Source: JBDTNQ01 sp039933635
Lineage (GTDB): Bacteria; Acidobacteriota; Vicinamibacteria; Vicinamibacterales; SCN-69-37
Assembly: GCA_039933635.1 (NCBI GenBank)
Contig: JBDTNQ010000037.1
Coordinates: 1-34,012 of the forward strand
Reading direction: 5' to 3'
DNA length: 34,012 bases
Shown here: in pieces, positions 18,901 to 25,324 of the stretch
How the letters are laid out: each line of letters begins with the position of its first letter
Position numbering within the stretch: position 1 is the stretch's first letter
Notes under the pieces: generated by a model
Told to the model about the DNA's origin: nothing
The model's database searches: none
What the model saw: only the letters and a program-made list of their open reading frames with translations
Made by a program: the position numbers and the translations under genes

Positions 18901-18914
18901 GGCCCTGAAGGTCC
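18901..18914. repeat. Imperfect palindrome with CCTGAAGGTCCG core
   Basis: GGCCCTGAAGGTCC forms a 5-base stem with one mismatch around TGAA, in the 97-base gap between cdd and mtnA. The 12-base core CCTGAAGGTCCG (18904-18915) recurs exactly at 26965-26976 after rng. Confidence 0.5.
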
Positions 18915-18955
18915 GCGGCCTCACCTAAGCAGGGGCCCACCAGGCGGCACCGTGG

Positions 18956-19351
18956 CTACAGCAGTCGCCCGTCGAACGGAAACGGCAGGAGTTCCTTACA
19001 GGTGTGGTGGGCCTTCACCGCGTCGAGGTTCGCGAGGGTGACGGGGATGTCGCCGCAGTACTCCCACAGCAACTGACGGCACGGGCCGCAAGGCGGTGTG
19101 GGCGCGTCCGTGTCGGCCACGACGGCGATCGCCGTGAAGTCGCGGGCGCCTTCGGAGAGCGCCTTGAGCAGGGCCACGCGTTCGGCGCAGACGGTCAGGC
19201 CGTAGGAGGCATTCTCGATATTGCAGCCGGTGAACACCAGGCCGTCCGCGGTCGCGAGCGCGGCGCCGACCCGAAACTTCGAGTAGGGCGCAATCGCCCC
19301 CTCGCGCGCGGCACGGGCGGCATCGACCAACGCGCGTTCAGAGACGCTCAA
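18956..19351 (-). CDS. cdd: Cytidine deaminase
   Basis: Zinc hydrolase that deaminates cytidine and deoxycytidine to uridine and deoxyuridine. The 131 residues fit the short homotetrameric type. The motif VCAERVA at 54-60 holds zinc ligand Cys55 and the proton-shuttling Glu57; PCGPCRQ at 87-93 holds Cys88 and Cys91. GCNIENASYGLT near 42-53 is the substrate-binding element. It starts 14 bases inside the end of the purine phosphorylase gene, so translation is probably coupled. Its product feeds the pyrimidine phosphorylase at the head of the operon. Confidence 0.97.
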   Translation of the reverse strand: MSVSERALVDAARAAREGAIAPYSKFRVGAALATADGLVFTGCNIENASYGLTVCAERVALLKALSEGARDFTAIAVVADTDAPTPPCGPCRQLLWEYCGDIPVTLANLDAVKAHHTCKELLPFPFDGRLL

Positions 19352-20183
19352 GGATCGCCTCCAGCAACCGAATGAAATCCCCCTGCACGCGGGTGGTCGT
19401 GTCGATCACTTCCTCCGCCGAGAGTCCGGTTTCCTGCATGCCAGCGGCCATGTTGGAAATACACGACACACCAAGGACCTCCATCCCCATGTGCCGGGCG
19501 ACGATGGCTTCGGGCACGGTCGACATGCCGACGGCATCTGCGCCGAGCACGCGGAAGGCCCGAATCTCGGCGGGAGTTTCGTAGCTCGGTCCGGTGACGG
19601 CCAGATAGACGCCGTGCTCGACCCGGAGGTCGATGGCGCGCGCGGCCTCGTCGGCGAGCGCACGGAGCCGAGGCGAGTACACCTTCGACATGTCGGGAAA
19701 CCGCGGTCCGAGCCCATCATCATTGGGCCCGATGAGCGGGTTCGTGCCCATCAGGTTGATGTGATCGTCCATCACCATGAGCGCGCCGACGCCGAAGCGC
19801 GTGTTGATGCCCCCCGCGGCATTCGTCACGATGAGGATGCGCACGCCAAGGCGGCCGAGCACTCGCGCGGCAAACGTGACCGTGGAGAGGGGATGTCCCT
19901 CGTAGACATGCGCGCGTCCCGCGAGCGCGAGCACGCGACGATTCCCGACGCGGCCGCAGACGAGCAGACCGGCGTGCCCGACGACACTGGGGCGCGGCCA
20001 GTGCGGAATCTCCGTGTAGGGCACGGTGACCGCATCAGCCAGGGTCGTGGCAAATGCTCCCAATCCGGACCCCAGGATGAGCGCCACGCTGGGGATGTCG
20101 CCCACCCGTTGCCGCACGAACGTCGCGGCCGCGTCAATCTGGTGGAGCACGCCGCGCCCTTCGTCCGACTGGGTCATGCTCAT
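19338..20183 (-). CDS. punA: Purine nucleoside phosphorylase, trimeric class
   Basis: Phosphorolysis of purine nucleosides to free base and ribose-1-phosphate. About 281 residues from ATG 20183, 2 bases after the upstream stop; ATG 20177 is also possible. LILGSGLG binds phosphate; GHAGLL, GRAHVYEGH and NAAGGIN follow. GPSYETPAEIRAFR is the nucleoside-binding signature and VSCISNMAAG contains the base-contacting Asn of class II (trimeric) PNPs, which marks specificity for 6-oxopurines. The longer frame upstream (to 20495) is low-complexity Arg/Gly sequence opposite the phosphorylase gene and was discarded. A methylthioadenosine phosphorylase is less likely, as the Asn is present. Confidence 0.95.
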   Translation of the reverse strand: MSMTQSDEGRGVLHQIDAAATFVRQRVGDIPSVALILGSGLGAFATTLADAVTVPYTEIPHWPRPSVVGHAGLLVCGRVGNRRVLALAGRAHVYEGHPLSTVTFAARVLGRLGVRILIVTNAAGGINTRFGVGALMVMDDHINLMGTNPLIGPNDDGLGPRFPDMSKVYSPRLRALADEAARAIDLRVEHGVYLAVTGPSYETPAEIRAFRVLGADAVGMSTVPEAIVARHMGMEVLGVSCISNMAAGMQETGLSAEEVIDTTTRVQGDFIRLLEAILERL

Positions 20184-20185
20184 CG

Positions 20186-21505
20186 TCACACAAACGATGC
20201 GCGGGTAAGCCGCTCGAGGATGAGCGGCCGCGCGGCCGGCGGGGCGTCGCCAATCGTGATGGCCTGGTCGAGAAGCGCGCGTGCGGCCGACACGCGGGCG
20301 CCGTCGCTGGCGGTCAGCACGAGCACCGGCTCGCCAGCGTCCACCGAGCCGCCAGGACGAACCAGAATGTCGATCCCGGCGGCGGGATCGACGCTGGCGT
20401 CGACGCGGTCGCGGCCGGCGCCGAGCGCCACGGCAGCTCGCCCGATCAGTTCCGCGTGCATATCGGTCACCACGCCCGCGCGCGGCGCGCGCCACGTCTC
20501 CTGCACCCCACCAGTCGGCAGCCGACTGTAATCGTCGATCACCCGCGGATCGCCCCCTTGCGCCTCGATCACGTCCCGGAACTTCTCGAGCGCCGCACCG
20601 CTCGACAGGGCTTCGCGCACGCGCTGCCCGGCATCGGCCTCGTCAGTCGTCACGCCACTCAACACCACCATGCGGGTAGCCTGTGCGATCGACAGGGCTT
20701 CGACATCGCTCGGTCCTCGTCCCTTGAGCGTCTCGATCGATTCGATGACCTCGTTGGCATTGCCGACGGCGCGGCCGAGCGGCACATCCATGTCGGTGAT
20801 CAGGGCCTCGGTGCGCACGCCGTTTTCCTCGGCGATCCGCACGAGGCTCGCGGCCAGTTCGCGCGCCTGCGCTTCTGTCTTCATGAAGGCACCGCGTCCG
20901 ACCTTCACGTCGAGCACCAGAGCGCCGATGCCCTCGGCGATCTTCTTGCTGAGAATCGACGCACAGATCAGGGGAATGCTCTCGACGGTGCCGGTCACAT
21001 CGCGCAGCGAGTACAGCTTGCGGTCGGCCGGCGCCATGTCGTCGGTCTGCCCAATCAGGACGCAGCCCGTCCGCCGCAGTACCTGCTTCATCTCGTCAAT
21101 CGACAGACGGACCCGGAAGCCGGGAATGGATTCGAGCTTGTCCAGCGTGCCTCCGGTGTGCCCGAGGCCTCGTCCGGACATCATGGGCACGACCACGCCG
21201 CAGGCGGCGGCGAGCGGCGCGAGGGGCAGCGAGATCTTGTCGCCGACGCCACCGGTCGAGTGTTTGTCCACGGGGCACGCGCCAAACTCGGACAGGTCGA
21301 GACGCCGGCCAGACTTGACCATGGCGTCCGTGAGCGTGGCGGCCTCATCAGTCGTCATCCCGCGAAGGACAATGGCCATGAGCAGCGCGGACAGCTGGTA
21401 ATCGGGCCACGATCCGTCGGTCGCGCCCTGCACGAACGCCTGGATGCCGGCGCTGTCGAGCGCGCCACCATCACGCTTCTGGCGAATCACATCCACCGCG
21501 CGCAT
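20186..21505 (-). CDS. Pyrimidine-nucleoside / thymidine phosphorylase
   Basis: Phosphorolysis of thymidine and/or uridine to base and (deoxy)ribose-1-phosphate; cytosolic dimer. About 439 residues from ATG 21505. Motifs in order: KHSTGGVGDKISL (phosphate), SGRGLGHTGGTLDKLESIPGF (family signature), SLRDVTGTVESIPLI, then LVLDVKVGRGAFMKT. The C-terminal alpha/beta domain is complete. It could be deoA or pdp; the sequence as read does not separate them, so no symbol is given. TTG 21514 was rejected because it overlaps the -10 hexamer; the ATG is 8 bases after TATACT. It heads the salvage operon with punA and cdd. Confidence 0.95.
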   Translation of the reverse strand: MRAVDVIRQKRDGGALDSAGIQAFVQGATDGSWPDYQLSALLMAIVLRGMTTDEAATLTDAMVKSGRRLDLSEFGACPVDKHSTGGVGDKISLPLAPLAAACGVVVPMMSGRGLGHTGGTLDKLESIPGFRVRLSIDEMKQVLRRTGCVLIGQTDDMAPADRKLYSLRDVTGTVESIPLICASILSKKIAEGIGALVLDVKVGRGAFMKTEAQARELAASLVRIAEENGVRTEALITDMDVPLGRAVGNANEVIESIETLKGRGPSDVEALSIAQATRMVVLSGVTTDEADAGQRVREALSSGAALEKFRDVIEAQGGDPRVIDDYSRLPTGGVQETWRAPRAGVVTDMHAELIGRAAVALGAGRDRVDASVDPAAGIDILVRPGGSVDAGEPVLVLTASDGARVSAARALLDQAITIGDAPPAARPLILERLTRASFV

Positions 21506-21513
21506 GCGGGCCA

Positions 21514-21521
21514 AGTATAGT
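21514..21521. promoter_or_regulatory. Symmetric divergent promoter core (overlapping -10s sharing TATA)
   Basis: The plus strand reads TATAGT at 21516-21521 and the minus strand TATACT at 21519-21514; they share the self-complementary TATA at 21516-21519. Each hexamer ends exactly 8 bases before a start codon: GTG at 21530 (plus) and ATG at 21505 (minus). The two start codons are equidistant from the centre, 21517.5. Neither gene has a ribosome site, and no -35 is recognised on either side. Confidence 0.6.
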
Positions 21522-21529
21522 TTGAAAGC

Positions 21530-21979
21530 GTGAACGACACCGCGCGCGTCCTCCTCACGGCCGGAATCCTGTCGGCGCTGGCGATGACGACGTTTGCCTG
21601 GCGCGTGACCCAGACCGATCCGGAAGACACCGAACGGCTGATCGGCGAGCTACGTCTGGCGCAGTGGATGGCTGTGGTGCTGGCGGGCATCGGTACCATT
21701 CCTCTGGGGCTGGCGCTGGCCGAGCCCAGCGCGCCGCTGGCCAACCTCGACGCGGCCCTCTCAATCGTGTTCATGGGCCTCGCCGGCATCGTGCTTCAGC
21801 GGGACCCGCGCGAAGGACTGCTGCTGGCAAGCGCGGGCTTCGTGCTGCACGCCCTCGTCGACATCGCCCATCGCCCCGGCTGGCTGTCGCCCGATCTGGC
21901 GCCCCGCTGGTTCACCATCGGTTGCGCGATTCACAACGTCTACCTCGCCGGCTGGTGTTTCTGGGCTCGACGCCGATGA
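21530..21979 (+). CDS. Integral membrane protein of unknown function
   Basis: 149 residues from GTG 21530. Four to five hydrophobic segments: about 7-24, 47-64, 73-89, 95-113 and 126-146, with an acidic loop TQTDPEDTERLIGEL at 27-41 between the first two. I do not recognise the family. It is the first gene of a plus-strand operon; its stop overlaps the ATG of the PafA-like phosphatase (ATGA), suggesting a joint role at the membrane. The -10-like TATAGT lies 8 bases before GTG, so a leaderless mRNA is likely. Confidence 0.75.
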   Translation: MNDTARVLLTAGILSALAMTTFAWRVTQTDPEDTERLIGELRLAQWMAVVLAGIGTIPLGLALAEPSAPLANLDAALSIVFMGLAGIVLQRDPREGLLLASAGFVLHALVDIAHRPGWLSPDLAPRWFTIGCAIHNVYLAGWCFWARRR

Positions 21980-23625
21980 AGCGGCGGTCATGGTGGTCCG
22001 CCATTGCGGCGGCCGTGGCCATGGTGCTCGTCGTCGCGGATCCGGCGGAGATTCACGCACAGCGGCTCGCGTCTGCCCCGTCCGCGAATGCCGAGCCTCG
22101 CCTCGCGGTGCTCCTCGTCGTCGATCAGTTTCGCGCCGACTATCTCGACTGGTACGGTGCGCAATGGTCGCAGGGACTGCGCCGTCTCATGTCCGGAGCC
22201 GTGTTTCCGCGCGCGACATTGCCCTACGCGGTCAGCAAGACGTGTGCGGGCCACAGCACGATCGGCACAGGGGCCTATCCTTCGTCGCACGGCATGATCG
22301 ACAACGAGTGGTACGACACCGCGACGCGCGCGTTTGTGAGCTGCACGCTCGACCCGACGGCGGAATCCATCGCGTTCGGCGGAGCCCGCGGATCGGAGCA
22401 TCACAGCGCGCGTTTTCTCGGCGCGCCCACCATCGGGGACGAGTTGCTGCGGCAGGTGCCGGCCTCGCGCGTGGTATCGATCGGCCTCAAGGCGCGTGCC
22501 GCGATTAGTCTTGGCGGCCACGGCGGGCCGAACGCCACGATCGTGTGGGAGGAAGACTCCGGCACCTGGGCCACCTCGAGCGCGTTCGCGTCGGCGCCAT
22601 GGCCCGACATCGACGCCTTCGTCCGAGCGCATCCGGTGGCCCGCGCGCGCGGCGGAACATGGCAGCGCCAGTTGCCGATCGCTTCCTATCGCTTCGACGA
22701 TCGCGCGCGCGGCGAACCGCCGGCCTCGGCAGTATTTCCACATCTGATCGACGCACCGCTGGGGGCGTCCTTCGCGGCTGTCTGGGACGCGTCACCGTTG
22801 AGCGATGCGTACCTGGGCGACATGGCGAGCGGCTTGGCGAACTCCATGAAGCTGGGACAGCAGGGAACCGACCTCTTGACGATCGGGTTTGCGTCGCTGG
22901 ACTACGTCGGACACATTTACGGCCCCCGGAGTCATGAAGTGCAGGACACGCTGGCACGCCTCGATGTCACCATCGGGCGCCTGCTCTCCACGCTGGACCG
23001 GACGGTCGGCGCCGGGCAGTATGTCGTCGCGCTGACCTCCGATCACGGCGTCGCGCTGCTTCCTGAACAAGCCGGCGACGTGACAGGCGCTCAGGGCGGA
23101 CGTGTGAACCTCAACACCGTCGGCCTGGCGGCCGACATCGCCATCAGCGCGCAGTTCGGCCGGGGTCCGTACGTCGCGTCGGTCAGCGGGACCTATATTC
23201 ATTTTCTGCCGGGCGTGCTCAATCGACTGCGCGCCTCTCCTGCGGCGATGGCGGCCGTCGAAGCCGGCGTGCGCGGCGTCGGCGGAATCGAGCGCGTGTA
23301 CTGGTCGCAGGATCTGGCCGCGAAGAGCCCGACCGACGACCCCATCCTGACGGCATTGCGCCGAAGTTACTTCGCGGGGCGTAGCGGCGACCTGGCGTTC
23401 CTGCCACGGCCGAATTGGGTCGTGGCCAGCGCCGGAACCAATCACGGCTCGGCGCAACCGTACGATCTGCAAGTGCCGGTGCTCTTCGCGGGCTGGGGCA
23501 TCAAAGCCGGCCGCTACACAACCGCGGCATCGCCAATCGACGTCGCCCCGACCCTTGCCGCGCTGTTGCATATCGCCATGCCGCGCGCGGACGGGCGGGT
23601 GCTGGGCGACGCCCTCGTGAGATGA
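21976..23625 (+). CDS. PafA-like alkaline phosphatase superfamily protein
   Basis: Secreted or periplasmic phosphomonoesterase of the alkaline phosphatase superfamily, 549 residues. Residues 1-28 form a signal peptide (cut near IHA-QR). VVDQFRADY (Asp50), SKTCAGHSTIGTG (nucleophile Thr89), DYVGHIYGP (Asp309, His313), SDHGVALLPE (Asp356, His357) and NHGSAQPYDLQVPVLFAG (His490) line up with the two-zinc site and Thr nucleophile of PafA (D38, T79, D305, H309, D352, H353, H486) with nearly equal spacing; I quote the PafA numbers from memory. All ligands are present, so it should be active. ATG 21976 overlaps the upstream stop. Phosphate scavenging from organic phosphates is the likely role. Nucleotide pyrophosphatase is an alternative. 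Confidence 0.9.
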   Translation: MKRRSWWSAIAAAVAMVLVVADPAEIHAQRLASAPSANAEPRLAVLLVVDQFRADYLDWYGAQWSQGLRRLMSGAVFPRATLPYAVSKTCAGHSTIGTGAYPSSHGMIDNEWYDTATRAFVSCTLDPTAESIAFGGARGSEHHSARFLGAPTIGDELLRQVPASRVVSIGLKARAAISLGGHGGPNATIVWEEDSGTWATSSAFASAPWPDIDAFVRAHPVARARGGTWQRQLPIASYRFDDRARGEPPASAVFPHLIDAPLGASFAAVWDASPLSDAYLGDMASGLANSMKLGQQGTDLLTIGFASLDYVGHIYGPRSHEVQDTLARLDVTIGRLLSTLDRTVGAGQYVVALTSDHGVALLPEQAGDVTGAQGGRVNLNTVGLAADIAISAQFGRGPYVASVSGTYIHFLPGVLNRLRASPAAMAAVEAGVRGVGGIERVYWSQDLAAKSPTDDPILTALRRSYFAGRSGDLAFLPRPNWVVASAGTNHGSAQPYDLQVPVLFAGWGIKAGRYTTAASPIDVAPTLAALLHIAMPRADGRVLGDALVR

Positions 23626-23950
23626 ACGTCAAGCCACCTGGCACCGCGGCGCCCGGCGCGTTCGCGCGGCGCGTGCTCCAGGCGGTAAGCCGCATTCCGT
23701 CCGGGCGCGTGGCCACCTACGGAGACATCGCCCGGCTGGCCGGGCGCCCCCGCGCGGCGCGCTCGGTGGGTCGGATCATCGCACGTCCTCGCAGCCCGGA
23801 CTCCCCTACCACCGCGTGATCGCGGCAGGCGGCGCGGTCGGAGGGTGTGGATCGTCCGTCGCAATGAAGGTGGCCCTGCTTCGCGCCGAAGGCACGCTCG
23901 TGCGCGGCCGTCGGGTGCTCGCTTTCAGCACCAGGCGCTGGTCACGCTAG
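23622..23950 (+). pseudogene. Alkyltransferase-like (ATL/MGMT C-domain) gene with one-base frameshift
   Basis: From ATG 23622 (ATGA overlap with the phosphatase stop) the frame reads RRVLQAVSRIPSGRVATYGDIARL and ARSVGRII, a clear O6-alkylguanine DNA-binding domain, then is lost and stops at 23819. The conserved continuation GLPYHRVIAAGGAVGG, VALLRAEG, and VRGRRVLAF is intact in a second frame and ends in a stop at 23948-23950. One missing base between about 23776 and 23800 restores a product of about 109 residues. The catalytic PCHRV is PYHRV, so even the intact form would not be a methyltransferase; it resembles ATL proteins, which bind alkylated DNA and recruit repair. It may be a true lesion or a sequencing error. 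Confidence 0.8.
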
Positions 23951-23954
23951 CCGC

Positions 23955-23985
23955 GGCAACGCGCCGGCCCTCTGCCGCCGTCTAA
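23955..23985 (+). promoter_or_regulatory. Candidate ECF-type promoter of the sigma-factor operon
   Basis: GGCAAC (23955-23960) with the AAC typical of ECF -35 elements is followed, after 18 bases, by CGTCTAA (23979-23985), a common ECF -10 form. The spacer is at the upper end of the usual range. GTCTA-AGGTG-TAGAC (23980-23994) is also a perfect 5-base inverted repeat, so a repressor site is another reading. If used, it would imply autoregulation by the sigma factor. Confidence 0.4.
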
Positions 23986-24056
23986 GGTGTAGACGCAACG
24001 GCCCTTCACTGAACACCCATGGCGTGCAGCTCGTTCCTCGTCGCCCGTCGACCATC

Positions 24057-24599
24057 GTGAGACCCGACCTGGCCCTCGCCGAGCGGTGTCGCGCCGGCGT
24101 GCCCGGCGCGTTCGACGAGTTGTATCGCACGCACGCGCCGCGGCTCTTCGGCCTGGCGTGCCGGCTCGTCGGCCGAGTCGAGGCGGAGGATCTGCTGCAG
24201 GAGATGTTCCTCATGGCGCATCGCAAGCTGGCCCTCTACAAGGGCGAATCGGCCCTGAGCACCTGGTTGTTCCGCCTCGGCACCAACCTGTGTCTCGATC
24301 ACTTGCGAAGCAAAAGTGGTCGCTTCGCGGCACTTCAGGACGGCCTGGATGACGACCTGCCGGCGGCCAGTTCCGGGCCAGTCTTCGGCGTGATCGATCG
24401 TCTGGATCTCGAACGGGCCCTGGCGACGCTGCCGGAAGGCGCGCGGACGGTGTTCGTGCTGCACGACGTGGAAGGCCTGCAGCACCACGAGGTGGCCGAG
24501 TTGCTGGGCGTGTCCGAGGGCACGTCGAAATCGCAGCTGCACAAAGCGCGGTTTCGGCTGCGCACGGCGCTCAATCGGACGACGGGGGCGAGACGATGA
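24057..24599 (+). CDS. ECF-family RNA polymerase sigma factor
   Basis: About 180 residues from GTG 24057 (GTG 24024 would add 11 less typical residues; neither has a ribosome site). Region 2, about residues 18-83, contains DELYRTHAPRLFGLACRLVG, then DLLQEMFLMAHRKL, STWLFRLGTNLCLDHLR. Region 4, about residues 120-172, contains LPEGARTVFVLHDVEGL and HHEVAELLGVSEGTSKSQLHKARFRLR, a clear helix-turn-helix. There is no region 1 or 3. Its stop overlaps the start of an anti-sigma gene by 4 bases, the standard arrangement. The third operon member suggests an envelope signal. Confidence 0.95.
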   Translation: MRPDLALAERCRAGVPGAFDELYRTHAPRLFGLACRLVGRVEAEDLLQEMFLMAHRKLALYKGESALSTWLFRLGTNLCLDHLRSKSGRFAALQDGLDDDLPAASSGPVFGVIDRLDLERALATLPEGARTVFVLHDVEGLQHHEVAELLGVSEGTSKSQLHKARFRLRTALNRTTGARR

Positions 24600-25324
24600 C
24601 GAACTGCGAAGAGGTCCAGGCGCGACTGAGCGAGTTCACGGACGGGCTGCTGCCGCCCGAGACACACGCGGCCGTGCTCACGCATGTGCGCGCGTGCGCG
24701 GACTGCAGCGGGGTGTTGCACGATCTCGAACGGCTGATCTCCGTGGCGCGAGAACTCGGTCCGGTGACGCCGCCGGAACATCTGTGGCTCGAGATTGCGG
24801 GGCACATCCGCCTGGCAGACGGGCAGGCCATCAGGCTCACGCCACCGGCATCGGCTGCCCGCGCCGTCTGGCAATGGGTCGGCCTGTCGGCCGCCCTCCT
24901 GGCCATCACCGCCGCCCTCTACTTTTTTTCCAGGCACGCCCCAGCGCCGCCGACGGTCGCGACGAACGCGGCTCCAACCGGCTCGATGCAGGCCGTGACC
25001 GACGAGCTGAGCCTGGCCATGCAGCACTACGAGCGCGCGATCGCTGAACTGGAAGCGGCCGCGCGCACGAGAGACGGGCAGATGGATCCGGCGGTGTCGG
25101 CGACCCTGCACGACAGCCTCGGATCGATCGACACGGCGATTTCGGAAAGTCGCGCGGCACTCGTCAGCAACCCCGACAGCGACCCCGCTCGCGACAGCCT
25201 GTTCGAGGCCTTGCGGCAAAAGATCAGCGTGCTGCAAGCCACAGTCTCGCTGATCAACGAGATGCGACAGGGCGATCCCTCTGGGGCCGCACGCGCCATG
25301 GAAGGACGAGGGAGACAGTCATGA
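24596..25324 (+). CDS. Zinc-finger anti-sigma factor, membrane-anchored
   Basis: 242 residues. The N-terminal 40 residues form the zinc-binding anti-sigma domain: Cys4 upstream, then HVRACADC (His30, Cys34, Cys37), the HxxxCxxC core. A cytoplasmic helical stretch is followed by one membrane span near 92-112 (VWQWVGLSAALLAITAALYFF). The rest is outside the cytoplasm: a linker (about 115-130), then a predicted coiled-coil-like helix rich in Glu/Ala, LSLAMQHYERAIAELEAAA and LFEALRQKISVLQATVSLINEM. This binds and holds the sigma factor until a signal is sensed. ATG 24596 and its stop overlap both neighbours (ATGA). Confidence 0.92.
   Translation: MTNCEEVQARLSEFTDGLLPPETHAAVLTHVRACADCSGVLHDLERLISVARELGPVTPPEHLWLEIAGHIRLADGQAIRLTPPASAARAVWQWVGLSAALLAITAALYFFSRHAPAPPTVATNAAPTGSMQAVTDELSLAMQHYERAIAELEAAARTRDGQMDPAVSATLHDSLGSIDTAISESRAALVSNPDSDPARDSLFEALRQKISVLQATVSLINEMRQGDPSGAARAMEGRGRQS

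Noticed and set aside
19338..20495. The N-terminal extension of the purine phosphorylase to 20495
   Set aside because: The added residues are Arg/Gly low-complexity inside the pyrimidine phosphorylase gene; ATG 20183 fits the family.
23770..23806. Programmed -1 frameshift in the alkyltransferase-like gene
   Set aside because: No X-XXY-YYZ slippery heptamer or adjacent stem-loop is evident; a lesion or sequencing error is simpler.
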